Positions 7,978 through 16,754 of a stretch of DNA of 64,000 bases are shown piece by piece. The stretch covers positions 7,936,001 to 8,000,000 of the forward strand of contig NZ_CP107799.1 in NCBI RefSeq assembly GCF_041431135.1, given 5' to 3'. The stretch's first letter is position 1. Each line of letters begins with the position of its first letter. A program made the position numbers and the translations under genes. The notes below the pieces were generated by a model. It made no database searches and was not told where the DNA came from. It saw only the letters and a list, made by a program, of their open reading frames with translations. The stretch comes from Streptomyces sp. NBC_00554. GTDB taxonomy: Bacteria > Actinomycetota > Actinomycetes > Streptomycetales > Streptomycetaceae.

Positions 7978-9246
7978 TCAGCCCCCCGTGACCTCCACCG
8001 CCGCCAGGTTCTTCTTGCCCCGGCGCAGCACCAGCCAGCGCCCGTGCAGCAGGTCCTCCTTGGCGGGGACCGCGTCCTCGGCGGGGACCTTCGCGTTGTT
8101 CACGTACGCGCCGCCCTCCTTGACCGTGCGGCGCGCGGCCGACTTGCTGGCCACCAGGCCGACCTCCGCGAAGAGGTCCACCACGGGAGCGAGCTCGGCG
8201 ACCTGGACGTGCGGCACCTCGGAGAGGGCCGCGGCCAGTGTCCTCTCGTCGAGCTCGGCCAGCTCGCCCTGACCGAAGAGGGCCTTGGACGCGGCGGTCA
8301 CGGCGGCCGTCTGGTCGGCGCCGTGCACCAGAGTCGTCAGCTCCTCGGCGAGCGCGCGCTGTGCGGCGCGGGCCTGGGGGCGCTCCTCGGTCTGCTTCTC
8401 CAGCTCCTCGATCTCCTCGTGGGACCTGAAGCTGAAGATGCGCAGGAACTTGGAGACATCCCGGTCGTCCGCGTTCAGCCAGAACTGGTAGAACGCGTAC
8501 GGCGTGGTCATCTCGGCGTCCAGCCAGATCGTGCCGGACTCCGTCTTGCCGAACTTGGTGCCGTCCGCCTTGGTGATCAGCGGGGTGCCCAGCGCGTGCA
8601 CCACGGCCTCCGGATCGACCCGGTGGATCAGGTCGGTGCCCGAGGTGAGGTTGCCCCACTGGTCGCTGCCGCCGGTCTGCAGCGTGCAGCCGTGCCTCCG
8701 GAACAGCTCCAGGAAGTCCATCCCCTGCAGGATCTGGTAGCTGAACTCCGTGTAGTTGATGCCCGCGTCGGAGTTGAGCCGCCGGGAGACGGCCTCCTTC
8801 GCGATCATCTTGTTGACCCGGAAGTGCTTGCCGATGTCCCGGAGGAACTCGATGGCCGACAGGCCCTGGGTCCAGTCCAGGTTGTTGACCATCACCGCGG
8901 CGTTCGGACCCTCGAAGTCCAGCAGCGGTGCGATCTGCGCGCGCAGCCGCCCCACCCACTCGGCGACGACCTCGGGGGAGTTCAGCGTGCGCTCGGAGTT
9001 CGGCTTCGGGTCGCCGATCAGGCCGGTGGCGCCGCCGACCAGGCCCAGCGGGCGGTTGCCTGCCTGCTGGATCCGGCGCATCGTGAGGATCTGCACGAGG
9101 TTGCCGAGATGCAGGCTGGGCGCGGTCGGGTCGAAGCCGCAATAGAACGTGACGGGACCGTCCGCGAACGCCTTGCGCAATGCGTCCTCGTCAGTGGAGA
9201 GGGCGATCAGCCCCCGCCACTGCAGTTCGTCGACGATGTCCGTCAC
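7978..9246 (-). CDS. tyrS: Tyrosyl-tRNA synthetase
   Basis: 422 residues from GTG 9246 (VTDIVDELQWRG), with AAGGAG upstream; this matches the length of bacterial TyrRS. It is a class I synthetase charging tRNA-Tyr. The HIGH-like motif is in FDPTAPSLHLGNLVQIL and the KMSKS-like motif is KFGKTESG. The tyrosine pocket includes YCGFDPTAPS and the QILQGMDF region. The C-terminal ~60 residues form an S4-type RNA-binding domain (VGLVASKSAARRTVKEGGAYVNN). No T-box leader is evident upstream. Confidence 0.96.
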   Translation of the reverse strand: MTDIVDELQWRGLIALSTDEDALRKAFADGPVTFYCGFDPTAPSLHLGNLVQILTMRRIQQAGNRPLGLVGGATGLIGDPKPNSERTLNSPEVVAEWVGRLRAQIAPLLDFEGPNAAVMVNNLDWTQGLSAIEFLRDIGKHFRVNKMIAKEAVSRRLNSDAGINYTEFSYQILQGMDFLELFRRHGCTLQTGGSDQWGNLTSGTDLIHRVDPEAVVHALGTPLITKADGTKFGKTESGTIWLDAEMTTPYAFYQFWLNADDRDVSKFLRIFSFRSHEEIEELEKQTEERPQARAAQRALAEELTTLVHGADQTAAVTAASKALFGQGELAELDERTLAAALSEVPHVQVAELAPVVDLFAEVGLVASKSAARRTVKEGGAYVNNAKVPAEDAVPAKEDLLHGRWLVLRRGKKNLAAVEVTGG

Positions 9247-9290
9247 GGTTCTCTTATCTCCTTGGAAGGTCCGGTCGAGCTCGTACGAGG

Positions 9291-10691
9291 TTATACGCCC
9301 TGACTGACAGAGCTCATATTGAAGTCCGGGATGCGGAGCGCGGGCATCGCAGCTCGAGTGAACCAATCGCTCCACTCGCGCGGCAAAGTCTTTTCGGTCC
9401 GCCCCGCCTCCGTCGCCCGCCCCAGCAGGTCCACCGGCGACTCGTTGAACCGGAAGTTGTTGACCTCACCGACGACCTGGCCGTTCTCGACCAGATAGAC
9501 GCCGTCCCGGGTCAGCCCGGTCAGCAGCAGGGTCGCCGGGTCGACCTCGCGGATGTACCAGAGGCAGGTCAGCAGCAGACCGCGCTCGGTGGCGGCGACC
9601 ATCTCCTCCAGGGAGCGGTCGTCGCCGCCGTCCAGGATCAGGTTGCCGATCGACGGCGCCACCGGGAGCTTGGTCAGCCCCGCGCTGTGCCGGGTGGTCG
9701 AGAGATGGGCCAGCGTGCCCTCGCGGATCCAGTCCGTCGCGGAGAGCGGCAGTCCGTTGTCGAACACGGACGCGTCGTCGCCGGAGGAGTGCGCGAGGAC
9801 GAAGGGGGCGCATTCCAGGCCGGGTTCGTTCGGGTCGCTGCGCAGCGTGAGCGGCAGCTCGGTGAGCTTCTCGCCGACGCGGGTGCCGCCGCCGGGCTTG
9901 CTGAACACCGTCCGGCCCTCGGCCGCGTCCCGGGCCGCCGCCGACCACAGCTGGTAGATCAGCAGGTCCGCGACGGCGGTCGGCGGCAGCAGCGTCTCGT
10001 AGCGCCCCGCCGGCAGGTCGACGCGCCGCTCCGCCCAGCCGAGCCGTACGGCCAGCTCGGCGTCCAGCGCTGCCGGATCGACGTCCTTGAAGTCCCTGGT
10101 CGACCGTCCCGCCCAGGCCGAACGCGTACGGTCCGGCGACTTGGCGTTGAGCTCCAGCGTCCCCTTGGGCTGGTCGTGCCGCAGACGCAGCCCCGTCGAC
10201 GTACCGAGGTAGCTGGTCACGAGCTCGTGGTTGGCGAACCCGTACAGCTCGCGGCCACCCGCCCGCGCGCGGGCGAACGATTCACCCAGCGCCGGCGCGA
10301 AGTCCGCGAACACGGCGGACGAGGTCTCACCGGGCGCGTCCGTGAAGTCGGGGGACTCCGCCACGCCCGAGACGAGCGGCTGGGCGTCCTCGGCCGGACC
10401 GGCGCCGCGCGCCGCCGCCTCCGCGGCCCGCACCAGGGGCTCCAGCTCATCGGCGGTCACGGCCGAGCGTGAGACGACGCCGGACGCCGTGCCCTCGCGG
10501 CCGTCGACGGTGGCGATGACGGTGAGCGTGCGCCCGCGCGTGACCCCGTTCGTGGTCAGCGCGTTGCCCGCCCAGCGCAGGTTCGCGGTCGACTCCTCGT
10601 CGGCGATCACCACGCAGCCGTCGGCGCGGGAGAGTTCGAGGGCGCGCTCGACAACCTCGTGCGGCTTGTTCGTACGAGACGTCGTGCTCAT
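9291..10691 (-). CDS. TldE/PmbA family protein, partner of TldD
   Basis: 466 residues, start ATG 10691 overlapping the TldD stop (ATGA). It belongs to the TldD/PmbA superfamily but lacks the HExxxH zinc motif, so it is the TldE-like, non-catalytic half of the heterodimer. Family knowledge: TldD/TldE degrade unfolded or leader peptides in E. coli (microcin B17 maturation, CcdA turnover). Conserved stretches include GCVVIADEESTANLRWAGNALTTNG near the N-terminus and the C-terminal DGVYLVENGQVVGEVNNFRFNESP. No peptide-antibiotic gene is adjacent, so housekeeping proteolysis is the likely role. Confidence 0.9.
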   Translation of the reverse strand: MSTTSRTNKPHEVVERALELSRADGCVVIADEESTANLRWAGNALTTNGVTRGRTLTVIATVDGREGTASGVVSRSAVTADELEPLVRAAEAAARGAGPAEDAQPLVSGVAESPDFTDAPGETSSAVFADFAPALGESFARARAGGRELYGFANHELVTSYLGTSTGLRLRHDQPKGTLELNAKSPDRTRSAWAGRSTRDFKDVDPAALDAELAVRLGWAERRVDLPAGRYETLLPPTAVADLLIYQLWSAAARDAAEGRTVFSKPGGGTRVGEKLTELPLTLRSDPNEPGLECAPFVLAHSSGDDASVFDNGLPLSATDWIREGTLAHLSTTRHSAGLTKLPVAPSIGNLILDGGDDRSLEEMVAATERGLLLTCLWYIREVDPATLLLTGLTRDGVYLVENGQVVGEVNNFRFNESPVDLLGRATEAGRTEKTLPREWSDWFTRAAMPALRIPDFNMSSVSQGV

Positions 10692-12211
10692 CGACCGGCC
10701 TCCTGCGTGGTGTTCAGAATGTTGACGCCCTTGAAGAGGGCCGACGGGCAGCCGTGCGAGACCGCCGCGACCTGACCCGGCTGGGCCTTGCCGCAGTTGA
10801 AGGCGCCGCCCAGGACGTACGTCTGCGGGCCGCCCACTGCGGCCATCGAGCCCCAGAAGTCGGTGGTCGTCGCCTGGTACGCGACATCGCGCAGCTGGCC
10901 GGTGATCCGGCCGTTCTCGATCCTGAAGAACCGCTGCCCGGTGAACTGGAAGTTGTAGCGCTGCATGTCGATGCTCCAGGACCGGTCACCGACGACGTAC
11001 ACGCCCCGGTCCACACTCCCGATCAGATCCTCGGTCGAGAGCCCCGCGGGATCCGGCTGGAGCGACACGTTCGCCATGCGCTGCACGGGCACATGGCCGG
11101 GGGAGTCGGCGTACGCGCACCCGTTGGAGCGGTCGAACCCGGTGAGCTTCGCGATGCGCCGGTCGAGCTGATAGCCGACGAGGGTCCCGTCCTTCACCAG
11201 ATCCCAGGACTGGCCCGCCACCCCCTCGTCGTCGTACCCGATGGTCGCGAGCCCGTGCTCGGCGGTCCGGTCACCGGTGACGTTCATCAGCTCGGAGCCG
11301 TACCGCAGCTTGCCCAGCTGGTCGAAGGTGGCGAAGGAGGTCCCGGCGTACGCCGCTTCGTAGCCGAGCGCCCGGTCCAGCTCGGTGGCGTGCCCGATGG
11401 ACTCGTGGATGGTCAGCCACAGGTTGGACGGGTCGACGACGAGGTCGTACAGCCCCGCCTCCACGCTCGGCGCGCGCATCTTCTCGGCGAGCAGCTCCGG
11501 GATCTGTTCCAGCTCGGACTCCCAGTCCCAGCCGGTGCCCGTCAGGTACTCCCAGCCACGCCCGACCGGCGGCGCGATGGTCCGCATCGAGTCGAACTCG
11601 CCGCTGGACTCGTCGACGGCGACGGCGTTCAGCTGCGGGTGCAGCCGTACGCGCTGCTGTGTGGTCACGGTCCCGGCGGTGTCGGCGTAGAACTTGTTCT
11701 CGTGCACGGTCAGCAGCGAGGCGTCGACATGGCTCACGCCGTCGGCCGCGAGCAGCCGCGCGCTCCACTCCGCGAGCAGTCCGGCCTTCTCCTCGGCCGG
11801 TACGGAGAAGGGGTCGATCTCGTACGAGGAGATCCACGTCTTCTCGGCGTGCACCGGCTCACCCGCCAGCTCGACCCGCTCGTCGGACCCGGCCGCCTTG
11901 ATCACCTGGGCCGACAGCTTCGCCATCGCCACGGCCTGAGACGCGACCTTCGCGGCCGCGTCCATCGTCAGATCGACCCCGGACGCGAACCCCCAGGTCC
12001 CGCCGTGCACCACCCGCACCGCGTACCCGAGGTCCGTAGTGTCCGAGGACCCGGCGGGCTTGGCGTCCCGCAGCCGCCACGCCGCGCTGCGCACCCGCTC
12101 GAACCGGAAGTCGGCGTGATCGGCGCCCAGGGCACGGGCCCGCGCGAGCGCGGCATCGGCCAGGGCGCGCAGCGGTAGTGCCGTGAAGGCTTCGTCGATG
12201 GAATGAGGCAC
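10688..12211 (-). CDS. tldD: TldD family metalloprotease, catalytic subunit
   Basis: 507 residues from GTG 12211 (VPHSIDEAFTALP), with GGGAG 7-8 nt upstream. The zinc motif HESIGHATELDR corresponds to the family HExxxH, and C-terminal Cys and Gly-rich strands are conserved. The N-terminal part includes ADFRFERVRSAAWRLRDAKP, the typical nucleophile-lacking PmbA_TldD fold. It pairs with the TldE-like product of the overlapping downstream gene, so the complex is probably made in equal amounts. Its upstream region is shared with divergent fabG. Confidence 0.92.
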   Translation of the reverse strand: MPHSIDEAFTALPLRALADAALARARALGADHADFRFERVRSAAWRLRDAKPAGSSDTTDLGYAVRVVHGGTWGFASGVDLTMDAAAKVASQAVAMAKLSAQVIKAAGSDERVELAGEPVHAEKTWISSYEIDPFSVPAEEKAGLLAEWSARLLAADGVSHVDASLLTVHENKFYADTAGTVTTQQRVRLHPQLNAVAVDESSGEFDSMRTIAPPVGRGWEYLTGTGWDWESELEQIPELLAEKMRAPSVEAGLYDLVVDPSNLWLTIHESIGHATELDRALGYEAAYAGTSFATFDQLGKLRYGSELMNVTGDRTAEHGLATIGYDDEGVAGQSWDLVKDGTLVGYQLDRRIAKLTGFDRSNGCAYADSPGHVPVQRMANVSLQPDPAGLSTEDLIGSVDRGVYVVGDRSWSIDMQRYNFQFTGQRFFRIENGRITGQLRDVAYQATTTDFWGSMAAVGGPQTYVLGGAFNCGKAQPGQVAAVSHGCPSALFKGVNILNTTQEAGR

Positions 12212-12520
12212 GGAGGTCTCCCTGCTGTCGTGGCCTGTCGGACCGATCATGTCGCGCGGGCGGGCCCGGAGGCCACGCCTTTCCGCTGCCGGCCGCGCCT
12301 TTCGGTCGGCCGACGCCTCTTTCGGTCCGCGGACCGAGCCTCTCGCCCTGCGGACTATCGATTTCGGTCTGCGAACCACGGCTTTCTGTAGGGATCCGAC
12401 AGTGAGTCCCCTACGCCACTGTCGGTGCCCGATTCTTCGCGAGCCGGACAGGACCGATAGGTTTTCGAGTAAGGCGCCTGTCCTGCAGGGGTTCCAGACC
12501 GTTATCGAAAGGGTGATCCG
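12212..12520. promoter_or_regulatory. Divergent tldD/fabG intergenic region with degenerate repeats and inverted repeats
   Basis: From 12277 to 12387 about five imperfect ~20-bp units recur, each starting GCCT(C)TTTC or similar and running into GGTC/GCGG (for example CGCCTTTCGGTCGGCC and CTCTTTCGGTCCGCGG). They are followed by a 9-bp inverted repeat, 12396-12404 with 12417-12425 (CCGACAGTG/CACTGTCGG). A GGACAGG/CCTGTCC pair brackets the segment just before fabG. These could bind a regulator of fatty-acid synthesis. No gene is seen here. Confidence 0.4.
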
Positions 12521-13240
12521 TTGAGCCGCTCGGTTCTCGTCACCGGAGGCAACCGGGGCATCGGCCTCGCCATCGCCCGCGCGTTCGCCGAGGGCGGCGA
12601 CAAGGTCGCGATCACATACCGCTCCGGTGAGCCGCCGACCGCGCTCACCGAATTGGGCTGCCTCGCCGTCAAGTGCGACATCACCGACACCGAGCAGGTG
12701 GAGCAGGCCTACAAGGAGATCGAGGCCGAGCACGGTCCGGTCGAGGTCCTGATCGCCAACGCCGGCGTCACCAAGGACCAGCTCCTGATGCGCATGTCCG
12801 AGGAGGACTTCACGTCCGTCCTCGACACCAACCTCACGGGCACCTTCCGCGTCGTGAAGCGCGCCAACCGCGGCATGCTGCGCGCCAAGAAGGGCCGTGT
12901 CGTCCTGATCTCGTCGGTCGTCGGTCTGATGGGCGGTCCCGGCCAGTCGAACTACGCCGCCTCCAAGGCCGCCCTGGTCGGGTTCGCGCGCTCGCTCGCC
13001 CGTGAACTGGGCTCGCGCAACATCACCTTCAACGTCGTCGCGCCCGGCTTCGTCGACACCGACATGACCAAGGCGCTCACCGACGACCAGCGTGAGGCCA
13101 TCATGAAGCAGGTGCCGCTGGGCCGTTACGCGCAGCCCGAGGAAGTGGCCGCGACGGTGCGGTTCCTGGCCTCGGACGACGCCTCGTACATCACTGGAGC
13201 CGTCATTCCCGTAGACGGCGGATTGGGCATGGGTCACTGA
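12521..13240 (+). CDS. fabG: 3-oxoacyl-ACP reductase
   Basis: 239 residues. TTG 12521 is the start, since it gives the conserved SRSVLVTGGNRGIGLA N-terminus and follows AAAGGGTGA. It is a classical SDR: NADP site TGGNRGIG, NAG at IANAGVTKDQ, catalytic Ser in VVLISSVVGLMG, and YAASKAA with the catalytic Tyr and Lys. The C-terminal ITGAVIPVDGGLGMGH is typical of FabG. It reduces 3-ketoacyl-ACP in type II fatty-acid synthesis. The adjoining fabI gene starts 5 bp after its stop, so the two reductive steps are encoded as one operon. Confidence 0.95.
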   Translation: MSRSVLVTGGNRGIGLAIARAFAEGGDKVAITYRSGEPPTALTELGCLAVKCDITDTEQVEQAYKEIEAEHGPVEVLIANAGVTKDQLLMRMSEEDFTSVLDTNLTGTFRVVKRANRGMLRAKKGRVVLISSVVGLMGGPGQSNYAASKAALVGFARSLARELGSRNITFNVVAPGFVDTDMTKALTDDQREAIMKQVPLGRYAQPEEVAATVRFLASDDASYITGAVIPVDGGLGMGH

Positions 13241-13245
13241 TCACC

Positions 13246-14013
13246 ATGAGCGGAATTCTCGAGGGCAAGCGCGTCCTGATCTCCGGTGTGCTGATGGAGT
13301 CCTCCATCGCCTTCCACACCGCCAAGCTGGCCCAGGAGCAGGGCGCCGAGATCATCCTGACCGCGTTCCCGCGGCCCACGCTGACCGAGCGCATCGCCAA
13401 GAAGCTTCCCAAGCCCACCAAGGTCATCGAGCTCGACGTCAGCAACGACGAGCACCTCGCCCGCCTGGCCGACCTGGTCGGCGAGGAGCTGGGCGGCCTC
13501 GACGGCGTCGTGCACTCCATCGGCTTCGCCCCGCAGGACGCTCTCGGCGGCAACTTCCTCAACACCCCGTTCGAGTCGGTCGCCACCGCCATGCACGTCT
13601 CCGCCTTCTCCCTGAAGTCGCTGACCATGGCCTGCCTGCCGCTGATGCAGAACGGCGGCTCCGTCGTCGGCCTCACCTTCGACGCGCAGTACGCCTGGCC
13701 GCAGTACGACTGGATGGGCCCGGCCAAGGCCGCCCTGGAGGCCACCAGCCGCTACATGGCGCGTGACCTGGGCAAGCAGAACATCCGCTGCAACCTGATC
13801 TCCGCGGGCCCCATCGGCTCCATGGCCGCCAAGTCCATCCCGGGCTTCGGCGAGCTGGCCGCCGTGTGGGACTCCCGTGCTCCCCTGGAGTGGGACCTCA
13901 AGGATCCGGAGCCGGCCGGAAAGGGCGTCGTCGCGCTGCTGAGCGACTGGTTCCCGAAGACCACCGGCGAGATCATCCACGTGGACGGCGGTCTGCACGC
14001 CATCGGTGCGTGA
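13246..14013 (+). CDS. fabI: Enoyl-ACP reductase (NADH), InhA/FabI type
   Basis: 255 residues. It is an SDR with the FabI-specific nucleotide signature GKRVLISGVLMESSIAFHTAKLAQEQGAEI instead of TGxxxGIG, which makes it InhA-like. The catalytic pattern Tyr-x6-Lys is present in YDWMGPAKAALEA, with a second Tyr at DAQYAWPQ. It ends in HVDGGLHAIGA. It reduces trans-2-enoyl-ACP in the final elongation step and is the target class of isoniazid/triclosan-type inhibitors. No strong Shine-Dalgarno precedes the start, suggesting reinitiation after fabG. A hairpin terminator follows. Confidence 0.95.
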   Translation: MSGILEGKRVLISGVLMESSIAFHTAKLAQEQGAEIILTAFPRPTLTERIAKKLPKPTKVIELDVSNDEHLARLADLVGEELGGLDGVVHSIGFAPQDALGGNFLNTPFESVATAMHVSAFSLKSLTMACLPLMQNGGSVVGLTFDAQYAWPQYDWMGPAKAALEATSRYMARDLGKQNIRCNLISAGPIGSMAAKSIPGFGELAAVWDSRAPLEWDLKDPEPAGKGVVALLSDWFPKTTGEIIHVDGGLHAIGA

Positions 14014-14057
14014 TCTCTCGTAGTTCTCCTACGAGGCCGAATTTCTCGTACGAGGCC

Positions 14058-14096
14058 GACGCCCCGTTTCCCGCAGCGCGCGGGGAGCGGGGCGTC
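14058..14096 (+). terminator. Hairpin terminator after fabG-fabI
   Basis: 17-nt arms (14058-14074 with 14080-14096) differ at two positions. Two near-repeats of CTC(C/G)TACGAGGCCGA lie just upstream (about 14030-14059). Confidence 0.65.
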
Positions 14097-14192
14097 ACCC
14101 GTTAGGCCTATTTGACGGGCATCCGGGACGACGCACCGCGCACGCTGGGAGGACGCACCGCCCCGCAGCCGTACGGCCGAGGAGGTCCCCTT

Positions 14193-14543
14193 GTGCGCCT
14201 TTCCCGCCATGTCGCCCCGCTGCTCGCCGCTGTCGCTCTCGTGACGGCTCTGCCGTCCGACGCCGTGCCGCACGCGCGCGTGGGAGTGGGATCCGAGAAT
14301 CCGGCCGTGCCACAGCCGTTCGGCGCCGAGTGCCGCACCACGGTCACCGGCTCGCACGCCGTCGCGTACTGCCACAACCCCTACGTGGACACCGATCGCG
14401 TACGCCTGCACATCGAGTGCGACCGTTGGTGGGACATCGACAGCGACGGCGCCCCGGTCGGCGCGGGGCCCGCTGAGACCGTACGGCTGACCGGCCGGTG
14501 CTGGAAGGAGATCCGGTCGGCCTGGGTCAGCCACCAGAAGTGA
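14193..14543 (+). CDS. Small secreted protein of unknown function
   Basis: 116 residues from GTG 14193, with GGAGG 7 nt upstream. The N-terminus VRLSRHVAPLLAAVALVTALPSDAVPHA is a signal peptide. The mature part has four Cys (CRTTVTGSHAVAYCHNPYVD, IECDRWWDIDSDG, RCWKEIRSAW), likely two disulphides, and is rich in Trp and charged residues. I do not recognise the family. Its 3' end overlaps the end of the convergent FadR-type regulator gene by 17 bp. Confidence 0.75.
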   Translation: MRLSRHVAPLLAAVALVTALPSDAVPHARVGVGSENPAVPQPFGAECRTTVTGSHAVAYCHNPYVDTDRVRLHIECDRWWDIDSDGAPVGAGPAETVRLTGRCWKEIRSAWVSHQK

Positions 14544-15234
14544 CGTCCGGGTCCTTCGGGTCGAGCCGTCCCGGGCGGCACAGGAACGGATAGCCCCCGG
14601 CCTCCGTGGCGGCCGTTTCCGCGTCGCCCGTGCGGATCGCGTCCACGAGCCTGGCGTGGTCCATGTACGTCTCCGGCGTCAGCTCCTCGCCGACGTCCTC
14701 GCGCAGCCAGTCGCGCAGCACCTCGCCCAGGTCCGCGTACATCGCCGACATGACGTCGTTGTGGGACGCGGCCACCACCGCCAGATGGAAGGTCGCGTCG
14801 GCGGTCACGAAAGCCTCCGCGTCGCCCGACTCCCAGGCCTCCTCACGGCGTACGAGCAGGCTGTCCAGTTGCTTGAGATCGCGCTCGGTGCGCCGCTCGG
14901 CGGCCAGCTTCGCTGCGCTCGACTCCAGCGTGGAGCGCAGCTCGGCGATGTGCCGCGGATCGGCGTCCGCGAAGCGGCGGTGCATCACGCCCGCCAGCTC
15001 GCTCGTCGCCACGACGTAGGTGCCGGACCCCTGACGGATGTCGAGCAGCCCGTTGTGCGCGAGCGCGCGGACGGCCTCGCGGACCGTGTTGCGGGCGACG
15101 CCCAGCTGTTCGACCAGCTCCGGCTCGGTGGGGATGCGGGAGCCCACCGGCCACTCGCCCGAGGTGATCTGGTTCCGCAGCTCGGCGATGACCTGCTCGG
15201 ACAGCGCCGAACGGCGTGGGTGGCTCAGCGGCAT
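14527..15234 (-). CDS. FadR/GntR family transcriptional regulator (FCD domain)
   Basis: 235 residues. The N-terminal winged helix-turn-helix shows the GntR signature (SALSEQVIAELRNQITSGEWPVGSRIPTEPEL, VARNTVREAVRALAHNGLLDIRQGSGTYV). The C-terminal all-helical FCD domain (from ~95) contains Asp/His positions (FHLAVVAASHN, MDHARLVDAI) that in this family bind metal and an organic acid effector. It is divergent from the CynX/NimT transporter gene, and a 16-bp inverted repeat (15282-15297) lies in the 88-bp gap. It is most likely a repressor of that transporter and of itself. Confidence 0.9.
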   Translation of the reverse strand: MPLSHPRRSALSEQVIAELRNQITSGEWPVGSRIPTEPELVEQLGVARNTVREAVRALAHNGLLDIRQGSGTYVVATSELAGVMHRRFADADPRHIAELRSTLESSAAKLAAERRTERDLKQLDSLLVRREEAWESGDAEAFVTADATFHLAVVAASHNDVMSAMYADLGEVLRDWLREDVGEELTPETYMDHARLVDAIRTGDAETAATEAGGYPFLCRPGRLDPKDPDVTSGG

Positions 15235-15281
15235 GACGGTCCTTCGTGCGGGGCCGGAGGCTCCGGAGACTAGCGCAAGGG

Positions 15282-15297
15282 GATTGGACAACCAATC
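15282..15297. promoter_or_regulatory. Candidate operator for the FadR-type regulator
   Basis: GATTGG-ACAA-CCAATC is a perfect 6-bp inverted repeat midway between the divergent regulator (start 15234) and transporter (start 15323). Its size and TTGG/CCAA edges fit GntR-family operators. A further partly symmetrical AT-rich stretch (CATGATTCTATGATGG, 15302-15317) adjoins it and overlaps the transporter translation start region. Confidence 0.5.
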
Positions 15298-15322
15298 ATC
15301 CCATGATTCTATGATGGGGAAC

Positions 15323-16669
15323 ATGGCAAGCGAGGAGACCCGGACGATGACGTCCACACCCATACGCAGCTCCGCAGGCACGGAGACGGAGAGCGAGAGC
15401 GAAACGCCCGCCACGCGCGCGTGGATGACGCGGCTGGTGGTCGTCGGCATCGTCCTCACGGCCGTCAACCTCCGCCCCGCGATCACGAGCCTCGGCGCCC
15501 TCCTGGAAGAGGTGCGCGACGGGCTCGGCATGAGCGGCAGCGTCGCCGGGCTGCTCACCTCCGTACCGCCGCTCTGCTTCGCGGTCTTCGGGGTCATGGC
15601 CCCGCGGCTCGCCCGCCGTTTCGGGCCCGGCGCCGTCGTCTGCGCGGGCATGGCCGCCATCGCGGCGGGCCTGGCGATCCGGCCGTACGCCGGGAACACG
15701 GCCGGCTTCCTGGCCGCCACCGCGCTCGCGCTCATGGGCATCGCCGTCAGCAACGTCCTGATGCCGGTGATCGTCAAGAGCTGGTTCCCGGAGCGGGTCG
15801 GCTCCATGACGGGCCTGTACTCGATGGCCCTCGCGCTCGGCACCTCGGCCGCGGCGGCGGTGACCGTGCCCATGACCGACGCCCTGGGCGGCAGTTGGCG
15901 GTCCGGGCTCGTGGTGTGGGCGGGGCTGGCGGCGGTGGCCGTACTGCCGTGGACGGTGCTCGCGCGCGTGCGGGGGGCGGGAGCCGAGAGCGGAGGCGCC
16001 GGTTCCGCCCCGCAGAGGCATTCCGCGGGGTCCTCCGTGGGCACCGGCTCCGTCCCGCACGAGCCCGACGCGCTGCGGATCACCCGGAGCCGTACCGCCT
16101 GGGCGCTCGCCGTGTTCTTCGGACTTCAGGCCACCGCGGCGTACATCACGATGGGCTGGATGGCGCAGATCTTCCGCGACGCGGGAGTCCCGGCGGGCAC
16201 CGCGGGCCTGCTTCTCGCCGTCACAATGGTGATGGGCGTGCCGCTGGCCTTCGTCATCCCGCGCCTCGCCACACGCCTGCCCCACCAGGGGCCGATCGTT
16301 GTCGCGCTCGGCGTCTGCGGTCTCGCCGGATACGCGGGCCTCTACCTCGCGCCGGCGGGCGGCGCCTGGGCCTGGGCCCTGCTGCTCGGCGTCTCCAACT
16401 GCGCCTTCCCGCTGGCCCTCACGATGGTCGGCATGCGGGCCAGGACCGGCGCGGGCGTGGCCAAGCTCTCGGCCTTCGCGCAGAGCGCCGGCTATCTGCT
16501 CTCCATCCCGGGACCGCTCCTCGTGGGCGTGCTCTACCAGCACAGCGGCGGCTGGGGGCTGCCCCTCGCGCTCATGGCCGGGCTGATGATCCCGCAGATC
16601 GCGGTGGGCATCCTCGCGGGCCGCAACCGCACGGTGGAGGACGAGGCCGCGCGCCGATCCCGTGCATGA
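15323..16669 (+). CDS. MFS transporter, CynX/NimT family
   Basis: 448 residues from ATG 15323; ATG 15347, 9 nt after GGAG, is an alternative. About 12 hydrophobic segments follow a charged N-terminus. The first helix holds AVNLRPAITSLG, the Asn-Leu-Arg-Pro motif typical of the CynX/NimT (cyanate/2-nitroimidazole) branch. A hydrophilic Gly/Ser-rich loop (around residues 220-245) separates the two six-helix halves. Substrate unknown: family members move cyanate, glucose-like or organic compounds. The divergent FadR-type gene probably controls it, and a 38-residue transporter-associated microprotein gene follows. Confidence 0.88.
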   Translation: MASEETRTMTSTPIRSSAGTETESESETPATRAWMTRLVVVGIVLTAVNLRPAITSLGALLEEVRDGLGMSGSVAGLLTSVPPLCFAVFGVMAPRLARRFGPGAVVCAGMAAIAAGLAIRPYAGNTAGFLAATALALMGIAVSNVLMPVIVKSWFPERVGSMTGLYSMALALGTSAAAAVTVPMTDALGGSWRSGLVVWAGLAAVAVLPWTVLARVRGAGAESGGAGSAPQRHSAGSSVGTGSVPHEPDALRITRSRTAWALAVFFGLQATAAYITMGWMAQIFRDAGVPAGTAGLLLAVTMVMGVPLAFVIPRLATRLPHQGPIVVALGVCGLAGYAGLYLAPAGGAWAWALLLGVSNCAFPLALTMVGMRARTGAGVAKLSAFAQSAGYLLSIPGPLLVGVLYQHSGGWGLPLALMAGLMIPQIAVGILAGRNRTVEDEAARRSRA

Positions 16670-16686
16670 GGGTCTGATTCCGTCCG

Positions 16687-16731
16687 AGAGGTTGCGACCC
16701 AGAGGTTGCGACCCCACCCGTGAGGGTGGGG
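16687..16731 (+). terminator. 14-bp tandem repeat leading into a hairpin
   Basis: AGAGGTTGCGACCC is perfectly duplicated in tandem (16687-16700, 16701-16714). The second copy runs into a perfect 8-bp hairpin, 16712-16719 with 16724-16731 (CCCCACCC-GTGA-GGGTGGGG). The hairpin probably ends the MFS transcript or sets readthrough into the 38-residue gene. Confidence 0.55.
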
Positions 16732-16754
16732 GCGAAGGGTGCGAGACTGGGCGT

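Noticed and set aside
9291..12211. A bacteriocin/microcin maturation locus around TldD/TldE
   Set aside because: No precursor peptide, cyclodehydratase or transporter genes adjoin; neighbours are tyrS and fatty-acid genes.
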